In this document: in pieces, positions 1-7,088 of the stretch
Numbering within the stretch: the stretch's first letter is position 1
Layout: every line of letters starts with the position of its first letter
Source of the DNA: an uncultured Ruminococcus sp.
GTDB taxonomy: Bacteria > Bacillota > Clostridia > Oscillospirales > Acutalibacteraceae
Length of the DNA stretch: 17,597 nt
Assembly (NCBI GenBank): GCA_900543095.1
Contig: UQQD01000027.1
Coordinates: 1-17,597 of the forward strand
Direction: 5' to 3'
Translations under genes and position numbers: made by a program
Notes under the pieces: model-generated
Told to the model about the DNA's origin: nothing
What the model saw: the letters and a program-made list of their open reading frames with translations, nothing else
Databases searched by the model: none

Positions 1-2
1 TT

Positions 3-1874
3 CAGTCAGCATTCTTCAAGATTGCAGACATCATTCCTGCCGACAAGGCTAAGGAGCTTATGAAGGCTGCCGCTAAGAAGTCATATATGAAAAAGGGACA
101 GGCTATCGTTGATATGAACTATGCCGCTATCGACCGCGGTATGGAAGACCTCAAAAAGGTTGAAATCCCTGCCGACTGGGCTAACGCTGTTGACGACGCA
201 AAGGCTGACAAGGTTGACGGTCAGGGTGCACTCGTTGAGTATGTAAACGGCATCTTAAAGCCTGTAAACTCATACAAGGGCAACAAGCTCCCTGTTTCTG
301 CATTTATGGATCACGTTGACGGTACTGCTCCGAACGGCTCTGCCGCTTATGAAAAGAGAGGAATCGCAGTTGACGTTCCCGAATGGAACAGTGCAAACTG
401 TATTCAGTGTAACAAGTGCGCTATCGTATGTCCGCACGCTGTAATCCGTCCTGTTGCAATGACAGACGCAGAGGTTGCCGCTTCTCCGGAAGAGACAAAT
501 GCAATTCCTATGATCGGACTCAAAGACCTCAAATTCGTTATGACGGTTTCAACTCTTGACTGTACAGGCTGCGGCGCTTGCGCTAACGTATGTCCGGGCA
601 AGAAGGGCGAGAAGGCTCTCACAATGAAGCCTATCGACTCACAGCGTCCTAAGCAGGCACTCTTTGACTATGCTCTTACACTTGAGGATAAACCTGAGGT
701 TGCAGAGAAGTTCAAGTTCTCAACAGTAAAGGGAAGCCAGTTCAAACAGCCGCTCCTTGAGTTCTCGGGCGCTTGTGCGGGCTGCGGCGAAACACCGTAT
801 GCAAAGCTTGTAACTCAGCTCTTTGGCGACAGAATGTTCATTGCCAACGCAACAGGCTGTTCATCAATCTGGGGTGCTTCCGCTCCTGCAACACCTTATA
901 CAAAGAACAAGAAGGGCTACGGTCCTGCTTGGCAGAACTCATTGTTTGAAGACAATGCTGAGTTCGGTCTTGGTATGGCTCTCGGTCAGAAGGCTATCCG
1001 CAACAGACTTATCGAGTATGTTGAAAACATCGAAAAGGATACCGACAATGCTGACCTCAAGAACGCTTGCCAGAACTACCTTGACACAGTAACAGATTCA
1101 ACTTCAAGCCGTCCTGCAACAGACGCACTTATTGCAGAGCTTGAAAAGAATACAAACGACGCTAAGATCGGCGAGCTTGCTAAGAAAACACTTGTTGACA
1201 AGGACGAGCTTGCTAAGAAATCAATGTGGATCTTCGGCGGCGACGGCTGGGCTTACGATATCGGTTTCGGCGGTCTTGACCACGTTATCGCATCGGGCGA
1301 AAACGTAAATATCCTTGTATTTGACACAGAGGTTTACTCAAATACAGGCGGACAGGCTTCAAAGGCTACTCCTGTAGGTTCTGTTGCACAGTTTGCCGCA
1401 GCAGGTAAGGCTGTTAAGAAGAAAGACCTTGCCGCAATCGCAATGAGCTACGGTTATGTATATGTAGCACAGTGCGCTATGGGTGCAGACAACAACCAGG
1501 TTATAAAGGCTATGGTTGAGGCTGAAAGCTACAACGGTCCTTCAATCGTAATCTGCTACGCTCCTTGTATCAACCACGGTATCAAGGGCGGTATGGGAAT
1601 TGCTCAGCTCGAAGAAAAGAAAGCTGTTGACGCAGGCTACTGGAACATCTTCCGCTTTGACCCACGTCTTGCAGACGAAGGCAAGAATCCGTTTATGCTT
1701 GACGGAAAGGCTCCTTCGGCTTCTTACCGTGACTTCATTATGGGAGAGGTTCGTTACAACTCACTCACACGTTCGTTCCCTGAGAGAGCAGAAAAACTCT
1801 TTGAAAAGGCTGAAAAGGTTGCAGAGGACAAGTATGCACACCTCCTCCACCTTGCAGGCAAAGACGCTGAATAA
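3..1874 (+). CDS. nifJ: Pyruvate:ferredoxin (flavodoxin) oxidoreductase, C-terminal part (5' end outside window)
   Basis: This enzyme oxidises pyruvate with CoA to acetyl-CoA and CO2 and reduces ferredoxin; it is the central pyruvate-consuming step of clostridial fermentation, in the cytoplasm. The frame is open from base 3, and its residues before the first in-window ATG (QSAFFKIADIIPADKAKEL) match the family, so the true start lies upstream. Two 4Fe-4S ferredoxin motifs are visible, CIQCNKCAIVCP at about 397-435 and CTGCGACANVCP at about 559-597. The thiamine-diphosphate domain follows, with CAGCGETPYAK (about 768-800), NATGCSSIWG, GDGWAYDIGFGG and the DTEVYSNTGGQASK segment around 1322-1363. 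Roughly half of the usual ~1170 residues is present. The visible part is intact. Abundant GCT/AAG/CTT codons suggest strong expression. A terminator follows 29 bases after the stop. Confidence 0.97.
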   Translation, partial: QSAFFKIADIIPADKAKELMKAAAKKSYMKKGQAIVDMNYAAIDRGMEDLKKVEIPADWANAVDDAKADKVDGQGALVEYVNGILKPVNSYKGNKLPVSAFMDHVDGTAPNGSAAYEKRGIAVDVPEWNSANCIQCNKCAIVCPHAVIRPVAMTDAEVAASPEETNAIPMIGLKDLKFVMTVSTLDCTGCGACANVCPGKKGEKALTMKPIDSQRPKQALFDYALTLEDKPEVAEKFKFSTVKGSQFKQPLLEFSGACAGCGETPYAKLVTQLFGDRMFIANATGCSSIWGASAPATPYTKNKKGYGPAWQNSLFEDNAEFGLGMALGQKAIRNRLIEYVENIEKDTDNADLKNACQNYLDTVTDSTSSRPATDALIAELEKNTNDAKIGELAKKTLVDKDELAKKSMWIFGGDGWAYDIGFGGLDHVIASGENVNILVFDTEVYSNTGGQASKATPVGSVAQFAAAGKAVKKKDLAAIAMSYGYVYVAQCAMGADNNQVIKAMVEAESYNGPSIVICYAPCINHGIKGGMGIAQLEEKKAVDAGYWNIFRFDPRLADEGKNPFMLDGKAPSASYRDFIMGEVRYNSLTRSFPERAEKLFEKAEKVAEDKYAHLLHLAGKDAE

Positions 1875-1903
1875 TAACAGCGGAAAGCTTAATAAAACAA
1901 CGA

Positions 1904-1940
1904 CGGGCGCCGAGTTTTCGGCGCCCGATTTAAATTTGTT
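1904..1940 (+). terminator. Rho-independent terminator of the PFOR gene
   Basis: A 10-base-pair, almost all G+C stem (1904-1913 with 1918-1927, CGGGCGCCGA / TCGGCGCCCG) has a GTTT loop and is followed by a T-rich stretch (ATTTAAATTTGTTT). It lies 29 bases after the stop codon. Confidence 0.9.
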
Positions 1941-1951
1941 TGCCCAAAATC

Positions 1952-1980
1952 TTGAATGTTTTATCGGTTCGTGATAAAAT
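1952..1980 (+). promoter_or_regulatory. Putative sigma-A promoter for the aminotransferase-trpS cluster
   Basis: TTGAAT (1952-1957) and TAAAAT (1975-1980) are separated by 17 bases, just after the PFOR terminator and about 100 bases before the aminotransferase start. Spacing is ideal and matches to consensus are 4/6 and 5/6. It is a prediction from sequence only. Confidence 0.5.
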
Positions 1981-2078
1981 AATATCTAAGTGTAGGCTAT
2001 TGCTGAATTTACGCCCTATCCGCCCACGATACGGTGCGAATTTCATCTCTTTTGGTGGGCAGAAAGTCTATGGTTTTT

Positions 2079-3263
2079 ATGGAGTATAAATTTTCTGACA
2101 GAGTTTCAAACCTGAAGCCGAGCGCAATAAGGGAAATTTTCAAATATGCGGCCGACCCCGAAGTAGTGTCGCTCTCCGCAGGAAACCCGTCGCCTGACGC
2201 TTTTCCTGCAAAGGCTATTGCCGAAATTTCAGCCGACGTGCTGAAAAACAACCCTATTTCGGTTTTGCAGTACAGTGTTTCCGAGGGCTACACACCGCTC
2301 AGGCAGCACCTTAAAGAATATATGCGCCGTGAACATAACACGGGAAATGACGATGACGACATTATCATCACAACAGGCGCACAGCAAATAATGGATCTTT
2401 GTTCAAAGGCGCTTGTAAACGAGGGCGACACGGTTATCTGTGAAGCGCCGTCGTTTATCGGCTCGCTCAACACTTTTCGCAGTTACAACGCAAGACTTGT
2501 CGGCGTTACGCTTGAAAGCGACGGAATGAAGCTTGACGAACTTGAAAATGCGCTGAAAACCGAACCGAACGTAAAATTTATTTATACGATTCCGAACTTT
2601 CAAAACCCGTCGGGCATTACAGCAAGCCTTGAAAAGCGTAAAAAAATATATGAGCTTGCAAAGAAATACGGCGTGCTTATTCTTGAGGACAACCCTTACG
2701 GCGACCTGAGATACAGCGGACAAAACGTGCCGAACATCAAGTCGCTTGATACCGACGGAATTGTGATATACGCAGGCTCTTTTTCAAAGGTAATTTCACC
2801 CGGTATGCGTGTTGCCTACTGCATTGCTCCTAAGCCGATTTTTCAGCGCCTTGTGGTCTGCAAGCAGAGCAACGATGTTCACACCAACATTTGGTCGCAA
2901 TACGTCTGCGACGAATTCATCACAAAATATGATTTTAACGCCCACCTTGCAGGGCTCAGAAAGCTGTACACAAAAAAGGCGGCGTACTGTATGGAACTGC
3001 TTGACAAATACTGCGCCCCTGCAATAAGCTATCACCGAATTGACGGAGGACTGTTTATATGGTGCGACTTGCCCGAAAGCATAGATATGCGGGAATTCTG
3101 CAAAGAGGCAATCAAGAATAAAGTATGTGTTGTTCCGGGAAACGCTTTTCTGACTGATGAAAATGCGCCCTGCAACAGCTTTAGAATAAACTTCTCTACG
3201 CCGACGGACGACCAGCTTAAAAAAGGCATAGAGATTCTCGGCAGACTTGCCAACAACCGATAA
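2079..3263 (+). CDS. PLP-dependent aminotransferase, class I/II (2-aminoadipate/MocR-like group)
   Basis: Fold-type I pyridoxal-phosphate aminotransferase of about 394 residues, the usual length. Numbered from the ATG at 2079: N-terminal substrate segment SLSAGNPSPDAFP (31-43), NPSG with Asn176, EDNPYGDLRY with Asp204 (pyridine nitrogen) and Tyr207, the Schiff-base lysine K237 in GSFSKVISPGMR, and the C-terminal arginine in NSFRINFS that binds the substrate carboxylate. This signature fits enzymes annotated as 2-aminoadipate or aromatic/branched-chain aminotransferases; the amino donor cannot be told from sequence. The start is uncertain: the frame also offers ATG at 2070 and GTG at 2034, none with a strong ribosome binding site, and 2079 was chosen because homology begins there. 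trpS follows 49 bases downstream, probably in the same transcript. Confidence 0.93.
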   Translation: MEYKFSDRVSNLKPSAIREIFKYAADPEVVSLSAGNPSPDAFPAKAIAEISADVLKNNPISVLQYSVSEGYTPLRQHLKEYMRREHNTGNDDDDIIITTGAQQIMDLCSKALVNEGDTVICEAPSFIGSLNTFRSYNARLVGVTLESDGMKLDELENALKTEPNVKFIYTIPNFQNPSGITASLEKRKKIYELAKKYGVLILEDNPYGDLRYSGQNVPNIKSLDTDGIVIYAGSFSKVISPGMRVAYCIAPKPIFQRLVVCKQSNDVHTNIWSQYVCDEFITKYDFNAHLAGLRKLYTKKAAYCMELLDKYCAPAISYHRIDGGLFIWCDLPESIDMREFCKEAIKNKVCVVPGNAFLTDENAPCNSFRINFSTPTDDQLKKGIEILGRLANNR

Positions 3264-3312
3264 GTAAGCGTGATTTAATCAGCGGTTACTTAATAAACAC
3301 GGAGGTACAAAT

Positions 3313-4314
3313 ATGGAAAACGAAAAGAAAAAAGAAGTGGTATTCAGCGCAATTCAGCCGAGCGGCACAATCACCCTCGGCAACTACCTGGGAGCTATCC
3401 GCAACTGGGTAACTATGCAGGAGGAATACAACTGCATTTATGCGCTCGCCGACCTGCACACAATCACCGTAAGACAGGATCCGGCACAGATGAGAAAAAA
3501 TATTATCGACGCCTACGCCTCAATAATGGCGTGCGGCATTGACGTTGAAAAAAGCCTGTTCTTTATTCAGAGCCACGTCCACACTCACGCCGAGCTTTCG
3601 TGGATTTTGAGCTGTTACACCCAGTTCGGCGAGCTTTCGCGAATGACACAGTTTAAGGACAAATCGGCAAAGCACGCCGACAACATCAACGCAGGACTGT
3701 TTACATATCCCGTTCTTATGGCGTGCGACATACTGCTTTATCAGGCCGACAAGGTACCTGTAGGCGCAGACCAGAAACAGCATATCGAGATAACACGAAA
3801 CATTGCAGAGCGTTTTAACGGAATTTACGGAAACGTATTCAAAATTCCCGACGGATTTATTCCGAAAAACGGCGCAAGAATAATGAGCCTGCAAGATCCG
3901 ACCAGAAAGATGAGCAAATCCGATGAAAACGTAAACGGCTGCGTTCATCTTCTTGACAGCCCCGAAGTCATAATGAAAAAGTTCAAGCGTGCCATTACCG
4001 ACAGCGAAGCAAGCGTTCACTACGGCGAGGGCAAGGACGGCGTAAACAACCTTATGGCAATCTACAGCGCCGTTACGGGACTCAGCTATGAACAGATTGA
4101 AAAGGACTTTGCGGGCAAGGGCTACGGCGATTTCAAGACAGCGGTAGGCGAAGCGGTTGTTGAAGCGCTCAGACCTATCCGTGAGCGTTACGAACAGCTT
4201 ATAAAGGACAAAGCATATCTTGAGGAGTGTTACCGCAAAGCTGACGAGATTGCACTCAAAATCAGCAGCAGGACTCTGAACAAGGCAATGAAAAAGGTCG
4301 GATTTTTGCTCTGA
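3313..4314 (+). CDS. trpS: Tryptophanyl-tRNA synthetase
   Basis: Class Ic aminoacyl-tRNA synthetase that charges tRNA-Trp with tryptophan using ATP, in the cytoplasm. It has 333 residues, normal for bacterial TrpRS. The HIGH-equivalent motif is in IQPSGTITLGNYLGAI (TLGN at 21-24) and the ATP loop is KMSKS at 199-203. GADQKQHIEITRNIAERFN (171-189) is the typical amino-acid-pocket region. A good ribosome binding site (GGAGG, 3301-3305) sits 7 bases before the ATG. The 49-base gap to the aminotransferase is too short for a T-box leader, so tRNA-controlled antitermination is not evident here. The next gene starts 36 bases after the stop without a terminator. Confidence 0.97.
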   Translation: MENEKKKEVVFSAIQPSGTITLGNYLGAIRNWVTMQEEYNCIYALADLHTITVRQDPAQMRKNIIDAYASIMACGIDVEKSLFFIQSHVHTHAELSWILSCYTQFGELSRMTQFKDKSAKHADNINAGLFTYPVLMACDILLYQADKVPVGADQKQHIEITRNIAERFNGIYGNVFKIPDGFIPKNGARIMSLQDPTRKMSKSDENVNGCVHLLDSPEVIMKKFKRAITDSEASVHYGEGKDGVNNLMAIYSAVTGLSYEQIEKDFAGKGYGDFKTAVGEAVVEALRPIRERYEQLIKDKAYLEECYRKADEIALKISSRTLNKAMKKVGFLL

Positions 4315-4350
4315 CAATACAACGACATTTTATAAATCAGGCAAATTGAT

Positions 4351-5166
4351 ATGATAATAAATGTTGGAAACCACGAGTTTTCGGAAGTGTGGGACGGCGT
4401 ATTTTACAAGGCACTGTCGGATTATCCAAACGTATGTGATAATGAAATGAAGGATATTATCGACTTTATCGCATACGAAAGGGCAAACGGGCGCACAGCG
4501 GAAATCGTGTCGGATAACCCAAAAATCAAAGATTATGTTTTGCAAGAGGCGCAAAAGCCCGAAAAATATGTACATACAAAACGTCCTTCCGTTATACGGG
4601 AATGTACAGCCTGTCCGGTGCGAAAAGGCTGTATGACGGATTTTGTATGCCATACCGCTCCCGTGGAAAACGCCGTTAAAATTCTTCGGTGCGGCTTTCT
4701 TCTTTCGGCTGTGCGTGCACGCGGACTTTCAGAGGGGGTTCTTATGAAAGAGCCTCGGAACGCCGCTCACGATCCCAAAGATTTTTTTGATTACGTTATG
4801 TTTTCGTGGGGCAACTGTCAGGCAGGCGACAGGCTTGTTATGGAACGCCAGCTCGGTCGCAGTCCCACCGCAGAAGAAATGGGCGTCGGATTTATTCCGG
4901 GTGTTCGCTTTTACTTTCGGTACGATGAACTTGACCGCCATCCGCAGGCAGTACACGACGGATTTTTGCCCATAAAGGTCAAAAATGAGGTTGAGCTAAA
5001 CAAATATGTTTTTGCCGTAATCGTCCCTGAACTGCACCGCAAAAGAATTGCCGAATATGTTCCTGCACAACTTTTGCAAAGAACTCATTACCTTGACAGC
5101 AGCAATCTTGACGTATGGGAATGGTCGGAAAAGGTTTATTCGTATGTTTGCGGTATAACCTGCTAA
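4351..5166 (+). CDS. Conserved-looking cysteine-rich protein of unknown function, possible ADP-ribosyltransferase-like fold
   Basis: A soluble 271-residue protein with no signal peptide or membrane segment. I recall similar clostridial proteins carried as hypothetical, sometimes labelled phosphate ABC transporter ATPase; that label does not fit, because there is no Walker A or ABC signature. An N-terminal region (1-75) leads to a cysteine cluster C85-x2-C88-x5-C94-x5-C100, which may bind a metal or Fe-S centre. It runs straight into H101-T102 and the segment NAVKILRCGFLLSA. The order H-x-T/HT, then N..IL..G.L, resembles the NAD-binding start of DarT/KptA-like ADP-ribosyltransferases; this is inference only. 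Later conserved-looking segments are FDYVMFSWGNCQAGDR (126-141), GVRFYFRYDEL and a C-terminal WEWSEKVY. The ribosome binding site is weak. It lies 36 bases after trpS, so co-transcription is likely. A bidirectional terminator follows at 5287. Confidence 0.8.
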   Translation: MIINVGNHEFSEVWDGVFYKALSDYPNVCDNEMKDIIDFIAYERANGRTAEIVSDNPKIKDYVLQEAQKPEKYVHTKRPSVIRECTACPVRKGCMTDFVCHTAPVENAVKILRCGFLLSAVRARGLSEGVLMKEPRNAAHDPKDFFDYVMFSWGNCQAGDRLVMERQLGRSPTAEEMGVGFIPGVRFYFRYDELDRHPQAVHDGFLPIKVKNEVELNKYVFAVIVPELHRKRIAEYVPAQLLQRTHYLDSSNLDVWEWSEKVYSYVCGITC

Positions 5167-5280
5167 AAAATACACTCATATTTCTTTTTATAAAAAGCTT
5201 TGTCACCGTAACAAACCACTACAAGTTGTTAAGGTAGTACAAAAATGGATACCTACATTAAAAACAAACAAATATTAAGC

Positions 5281-5322
5281 AAAAAACTGACTTCGTTTTT
5301 CGAGCGAAGTCAGTCTGTTTTT
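5281..5322. terminator. Bidirectional Rho-independent terminator
   Basis: A perfect 9-base-pair stem (CTGACTTCG 5287-5295 with CGAAGTCAG 5305-5313) is flanked by A6 on the left (5281-5286) and TCTGTTTTT on the right. It can therefore stop transcription in both directions; rightward it would end the transcript of the gene at 4351-5166. Confidence 0.8.
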
Positions 5323-5518
5323 GAGAAATATATACATTCAGAGGCGAGAAGGGATTTTGCATAAGGCTTTTTAAAGTCTCGGGAAGAGCTTGTAAAGTAA
5401 GCATAAATATGAACGCTATTATAGCTTTATAAGTACACATATGCGATTTAACATACACACAACACGCAAAGTAACTAAAACCGCCTTGCATTTATGTTTA
5501 TTAATTGCTTATAAAAAT

Positions 5519-5554
5519 GGCTCTATAATAAATGTTGGGGTAACAAATAGAGCC
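5519..5554. repeat. Short inverted repeat / hairpin of unknown role
   Basis: Arms GGCTCTAT (5519-5526) and ATAGAGCC (5547-5554) are perfectly complementary and enclose a second small stem, TGTT/AACA, with a GGGGT loop. It lies 26 bases upstream of a rightward terminator. It could be part of a small RNA, or a solo end of an insertion sequence whose ends begin GGCTCT (ISL3-type ends look like this, from memory). Neither is shown. Confidence 0.5.
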
Positions 5555-5580
5555 TATGAAAAATATAGCATAAAAGTTAA

Positions 5581-5615
5581 GGCAGAGAGCCTACATAAAC
5601 TCTCTGCCTGTTTTT
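5581..5615 (+). terminator. Rho-independent terminator with no gene in front
   Basis: A perfect 9-base-pair stem (GGCAGAGAG 5581-5589, CTCTCTGCC 5600-5608) is followed by TGTTTTT. No coding gene ends within 400 bases upstream on this strand, and the previous gene already has its own terminator at 5287. It therefore hints at a short non-coding transcript, or simply insulates the converging tRNA operon. Confidence 0.75.
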
Positions 5616-5633
5616 AAGACTGTTCTATATAAA

Positions 5634-5676
5634 CCAAAAATCCGAACGTTTCACCAATCAGTAAAAAGTTCGGATT
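5634..5676 (-). terminator. Terminator of the tRNA-Thr/tRNA-Tyr operon
   Basis: Read leftward, the 9-base-pair stem AATCCGAAC / GTTCGGATT (5668-5676 with 5639-5647) has a 20-base loop and is followed by T residues. It begins 10 bases after the CCA end of tRNA-Tyr. Confidence 0.8.
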
Positions 5677-5685
5677 ATTTGTGTT

Positions 5686-5770
5686 TGGTGGGAGAAGGTG
5701 GATTCGAACCACCGAAGCATGACGCAACAGATTTACAGTCTGCCCCCTTTGGCCACTCGGGAATTCTCCC
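5686..5770 (-). tRNA. tRNA-Tyr (anticodon GTA)
   Basis: The reverse strand folds into a class II tRNA of 85 bases including an encoded CCA. The acceptor stem is GGGAGAA/TTCTCCC with discriminator A, the anticodon loop is CTGTAAA with anticodon GTA, a long variable arm follows, and the T arm contains GGTTCGAATCC. It is the distal gene of a two-tRNA operon, 45 bases after tRNA-Thr. Confidence 0.96.
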
Positions 5771-5788
5771 ATATTAAATTCAATGCTA

Positions 5789-5814
5789 AAGCCTACTGCC
5801 TAAACAGTAGGCTT
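5789..5814 (-). other. Hairpin in the spacer between the two tRNA genes
   Basis: A perfect 10-base-pair inverted repeat (AAGCCTACTG 5789-5798, CAGTAGGCTT 5805-5814) with a 6-base loop lies directly after the CCA end of tRNA-Thr. No T tract follows in the leftward direction, so it is more likely an RNA-processing or stability element than a full terminator. Confidence 0.6.
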
Positions 5815-5815
5815 T

Positions 5816-5891
5816 TGGAGCTGGTGGACGGACTTGAACCCCCGACCTGCTGATTACAAATCAGCTGCTCTACCAACTGAGCTACACCAGC
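5816..5891 (-). tRNA. tRNA-Thr (anticodon TGT)
   Basis: The reverse strand gives a 76-base cloverleaf including an encoded CCA: acceptor GCTGGTG/CACCAGC with discriminator T, D arm TAGCTCAGTTGGTAGAGCA, anticodon stem CTGAT/ATCAG with loop TTTGTAA (anticodon TGT), and T arm GGGGGTTCAAGTCC. It is the first gene of the operon, about 25 bases after the promoter. Confidence 0.96.
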
Positions 5892-5914
5892 ATATGCATT
5901 TTCAGTGCCTTAAT

Positions 5915-5943
5915 AATATATCATAACACTGAATTTTTGTCAA
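5915..5943 (-). promoter_or_regulatory. Sigma-A promoter of the tRNA operon
   Basis: Leftward, a perfect -35 TTGACA (complement of 5938-5943) is separated by 17 bases from TATATT (complement of 5915-5920). The predicted start is just upstream of tRNA-Thr, and the near-consensus quality fits a stable-RNA operon. Confidence 0.85.
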
Positions 5944-6072
5944 CACTTTTTTATAAAATTTTTGAGAATCCGAGCAAAACCGATTATGTAACTTTGTGAA
6001 TTCCTAAATTTCTTTGAATAAAACCGCTCTTACAGGAAATAATATCCATATTATCTGCGAAAGGATGTTTTT

Positions 6073-6465
6073 ATGGATACAACAAACTCGGCAGCCGTCA
6101 GCCAAAACACCGACGCCGACAGACCTGCCGTCGGTCGGTCGGGAATATCGTTTTATACAAAGCTGTTTTTTCTCTATTTCTTAAACATTGTTGACTGGTT
6201 ATGCACTGAAGCGCTGATTTCAAGCGGAAAATTTTATGAGGCAAACCCCGTTATGCGCCCTATCTTAGGAGAATTTTGGCCTACAGTTCTGATAAAGGGC
6301 GTTTTGCCCCTTGCGCTTGTGCTTTTGTGTGCGCTTATTTATAAGCTTGCAGGCTCAAAGGACAGCTTTGCGGCAAACCTTTTGCTTTATATCGGAATTG
6401 CCGCATATGCGCTTGTGAATCTGTGGCATATTTTTAATTTTGTGATGCTGTTCTTTGTTTTTTAA
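6073..6465 (+). CDS. Small integral membrane protein, DUF5658-like
   Basis: A 130-residue protein with a short polar N-terminus (1-28) and three hydrophobic spans at about 30-50, 71-95 and 102-129. The first and second spans are joined by a segment with the pattern N..D...T.......G.FYEANPVMRP (residues 38-62). The EANP motif is characteristic, as far as I recall, of the uncharacterised DUF5658 family. Function is unknown. The start is supported by AAAGGATG 5 bases upstream. A weak candidate promoter (TTGAAT at 6014, 18-base spacer, AATAAT) precedes it. It converges on the fumarase operon with only 9 bases between stop codons and no clear terminator, so the transcripts probably overlap. Confidence 0.8.
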   Translation: MDTTNSAAVSQNTDADRPAVGRSGISFYTKLFFLYFLNIVDWLCTEALISSGKFYEANPVMRPILGEFWPTVLIKGVLPLALVLLCALIYKLAGSKDSFAANLLLYIGIAAYALVNLWHIFNFVMLFFVF

Positions 6466-6474
6466 TATTTTTGC

Positions 6475-7029
6475 TTAAACCGATTTTCGGTATTTCGGCG
6501 GCTCGGACTCATAAACATTGTTTCCGAAGCAGTCAACGGCTACGATACAGGGGAAATCCTCAACCGTATAGCGTCTGACTGCTTCCGTTCCGAGATCCTC
6601 ATAACACAAAAGCTCCTCGGATTTTATGCTTTTTGCAATTAGCGCTGCCGCTCCGCCTATTGCCGCAAAATAAACCGCCTTGTTCCTGATAATTGCATCA
6701 ATCACTTCTTTGCTTCTTGCACCCTTGCCTATCATTCCTTTTAGCCCGAGGTCAAGCAGCGCAGGCGCATACTTGTCCATTCTGTAGCTTGAAGTCGGAC
6801 CTGCCGGACCTACGGCATATCCCGGCTTTGCAGGCGCAGGGCCTACATAATAGATTATCTCTCCTTTGATCTCTACGGGCAAAGGCTTTTTCTGTTCTAT
6901 AAGCTCAAAAAACCTTTTGTGAGCGGCGTCACGTCCTGTAATTATAGTTCCCGAAAGCAAAACGCTGTCGCCTGCTTTGAGGGCTTTTATGTCTTTATCG
7001 GTTATCGGAAGCTGAATTTTCTTTGTCAT
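6475..7029 (-). CDS. fumB: Class I fumarate hydratase (Fe-S hydro-lyase), beta subunit
   Basis: The beta subunit of the two-subunit, 4Fe-4S-dependent class I fumarase, which interconverts fumarate and L-malate in the cytoplasm. It has 184 residues, the usual size of the separate C-terminal subunit. Recognisable segments are the swivelling-domain start VLLSGTIITGRDAAHKRF, GEIIYYVGPAPAKPGYAVG, GPTSSYRMDKYAP and GLKGMIGKGARS, then FAAIGGAAALIA. AAAGGA lies 7 bases before the ATG. It is downstream of the alpha subunit gene with a 59-base gap, so the two form an operon. A tartrate dehydratase beta subunit is the main alternative, since the families are close. The symbol is that used for the split Bacillota/archaeal enzymes; it is not E. 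coli FumB. Confidence 0.92.
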   Translation of the reverse strand: MTKKIQLPITDKDIKALKAGDSVLLSGTIITGRDAAHKRFFELIEQKKPLPVEIKGEIIYYVGPAPAKPGYAVGPAGPTSSYRMDKYAPALLDLGLKGMIGKGARSKEVIDAIIRNKAVYFAAIGGAAALIAKSIKSEELLCYEDLGTEAVRRYTVEDFPCIVAVDCFGNNVYESEPPKYRKSV

Positions 7030-7088
7030 AACATTTATCCTTTATCAAAATTAAATCGTAGCCTGAGTAATAGCGGAGAAGGTTGCGC

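Larger units (their letters stand above)
5167..5685. other. Gene-poor spacer with three hairpin structures
   Basis: I find no convincing gene here. A leftward open frame of 77 codons (5258-5491) has no ribosome binding site, runs through a terminator and is unlike any protein I know. The stretch holds a bidirectional terminator (5281-5322), a hairpin with arms GGCTCTAT/ATAGAGCC (5519-5554), a rightward terminator (5581-5615) and the tRNA-operon terminator (5634-5676). Each is listed separately. Confidence 0.6.

Noticed and set aside
3261..3292. Inverted repeat TAAGTAA/TTACTTA between the aminotransferase and trpS as a terminator or T-box
   Set aside because: The stem is interrupted by mismatches and has no T run, and the 49-base gap is too short for a T-box leader; no T-box core sequence is visible before trpS or lysS.
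3520..4317. Leftward open frame of 265 codons opposite trpS
   Set aside because: It lies wholly antisense to the clearly real trpS, has no recognisable domain, and its cysteine/valine-rich composition is that of an opposite-strand shadow.
5258..5491. Leftward open frame of 77 codons in the spacer after the gene at 4351
   Set aside because: No ribosome binding site, it runs through the bidirectional terminator at 5281-5322, and the product has no recognisable feature.
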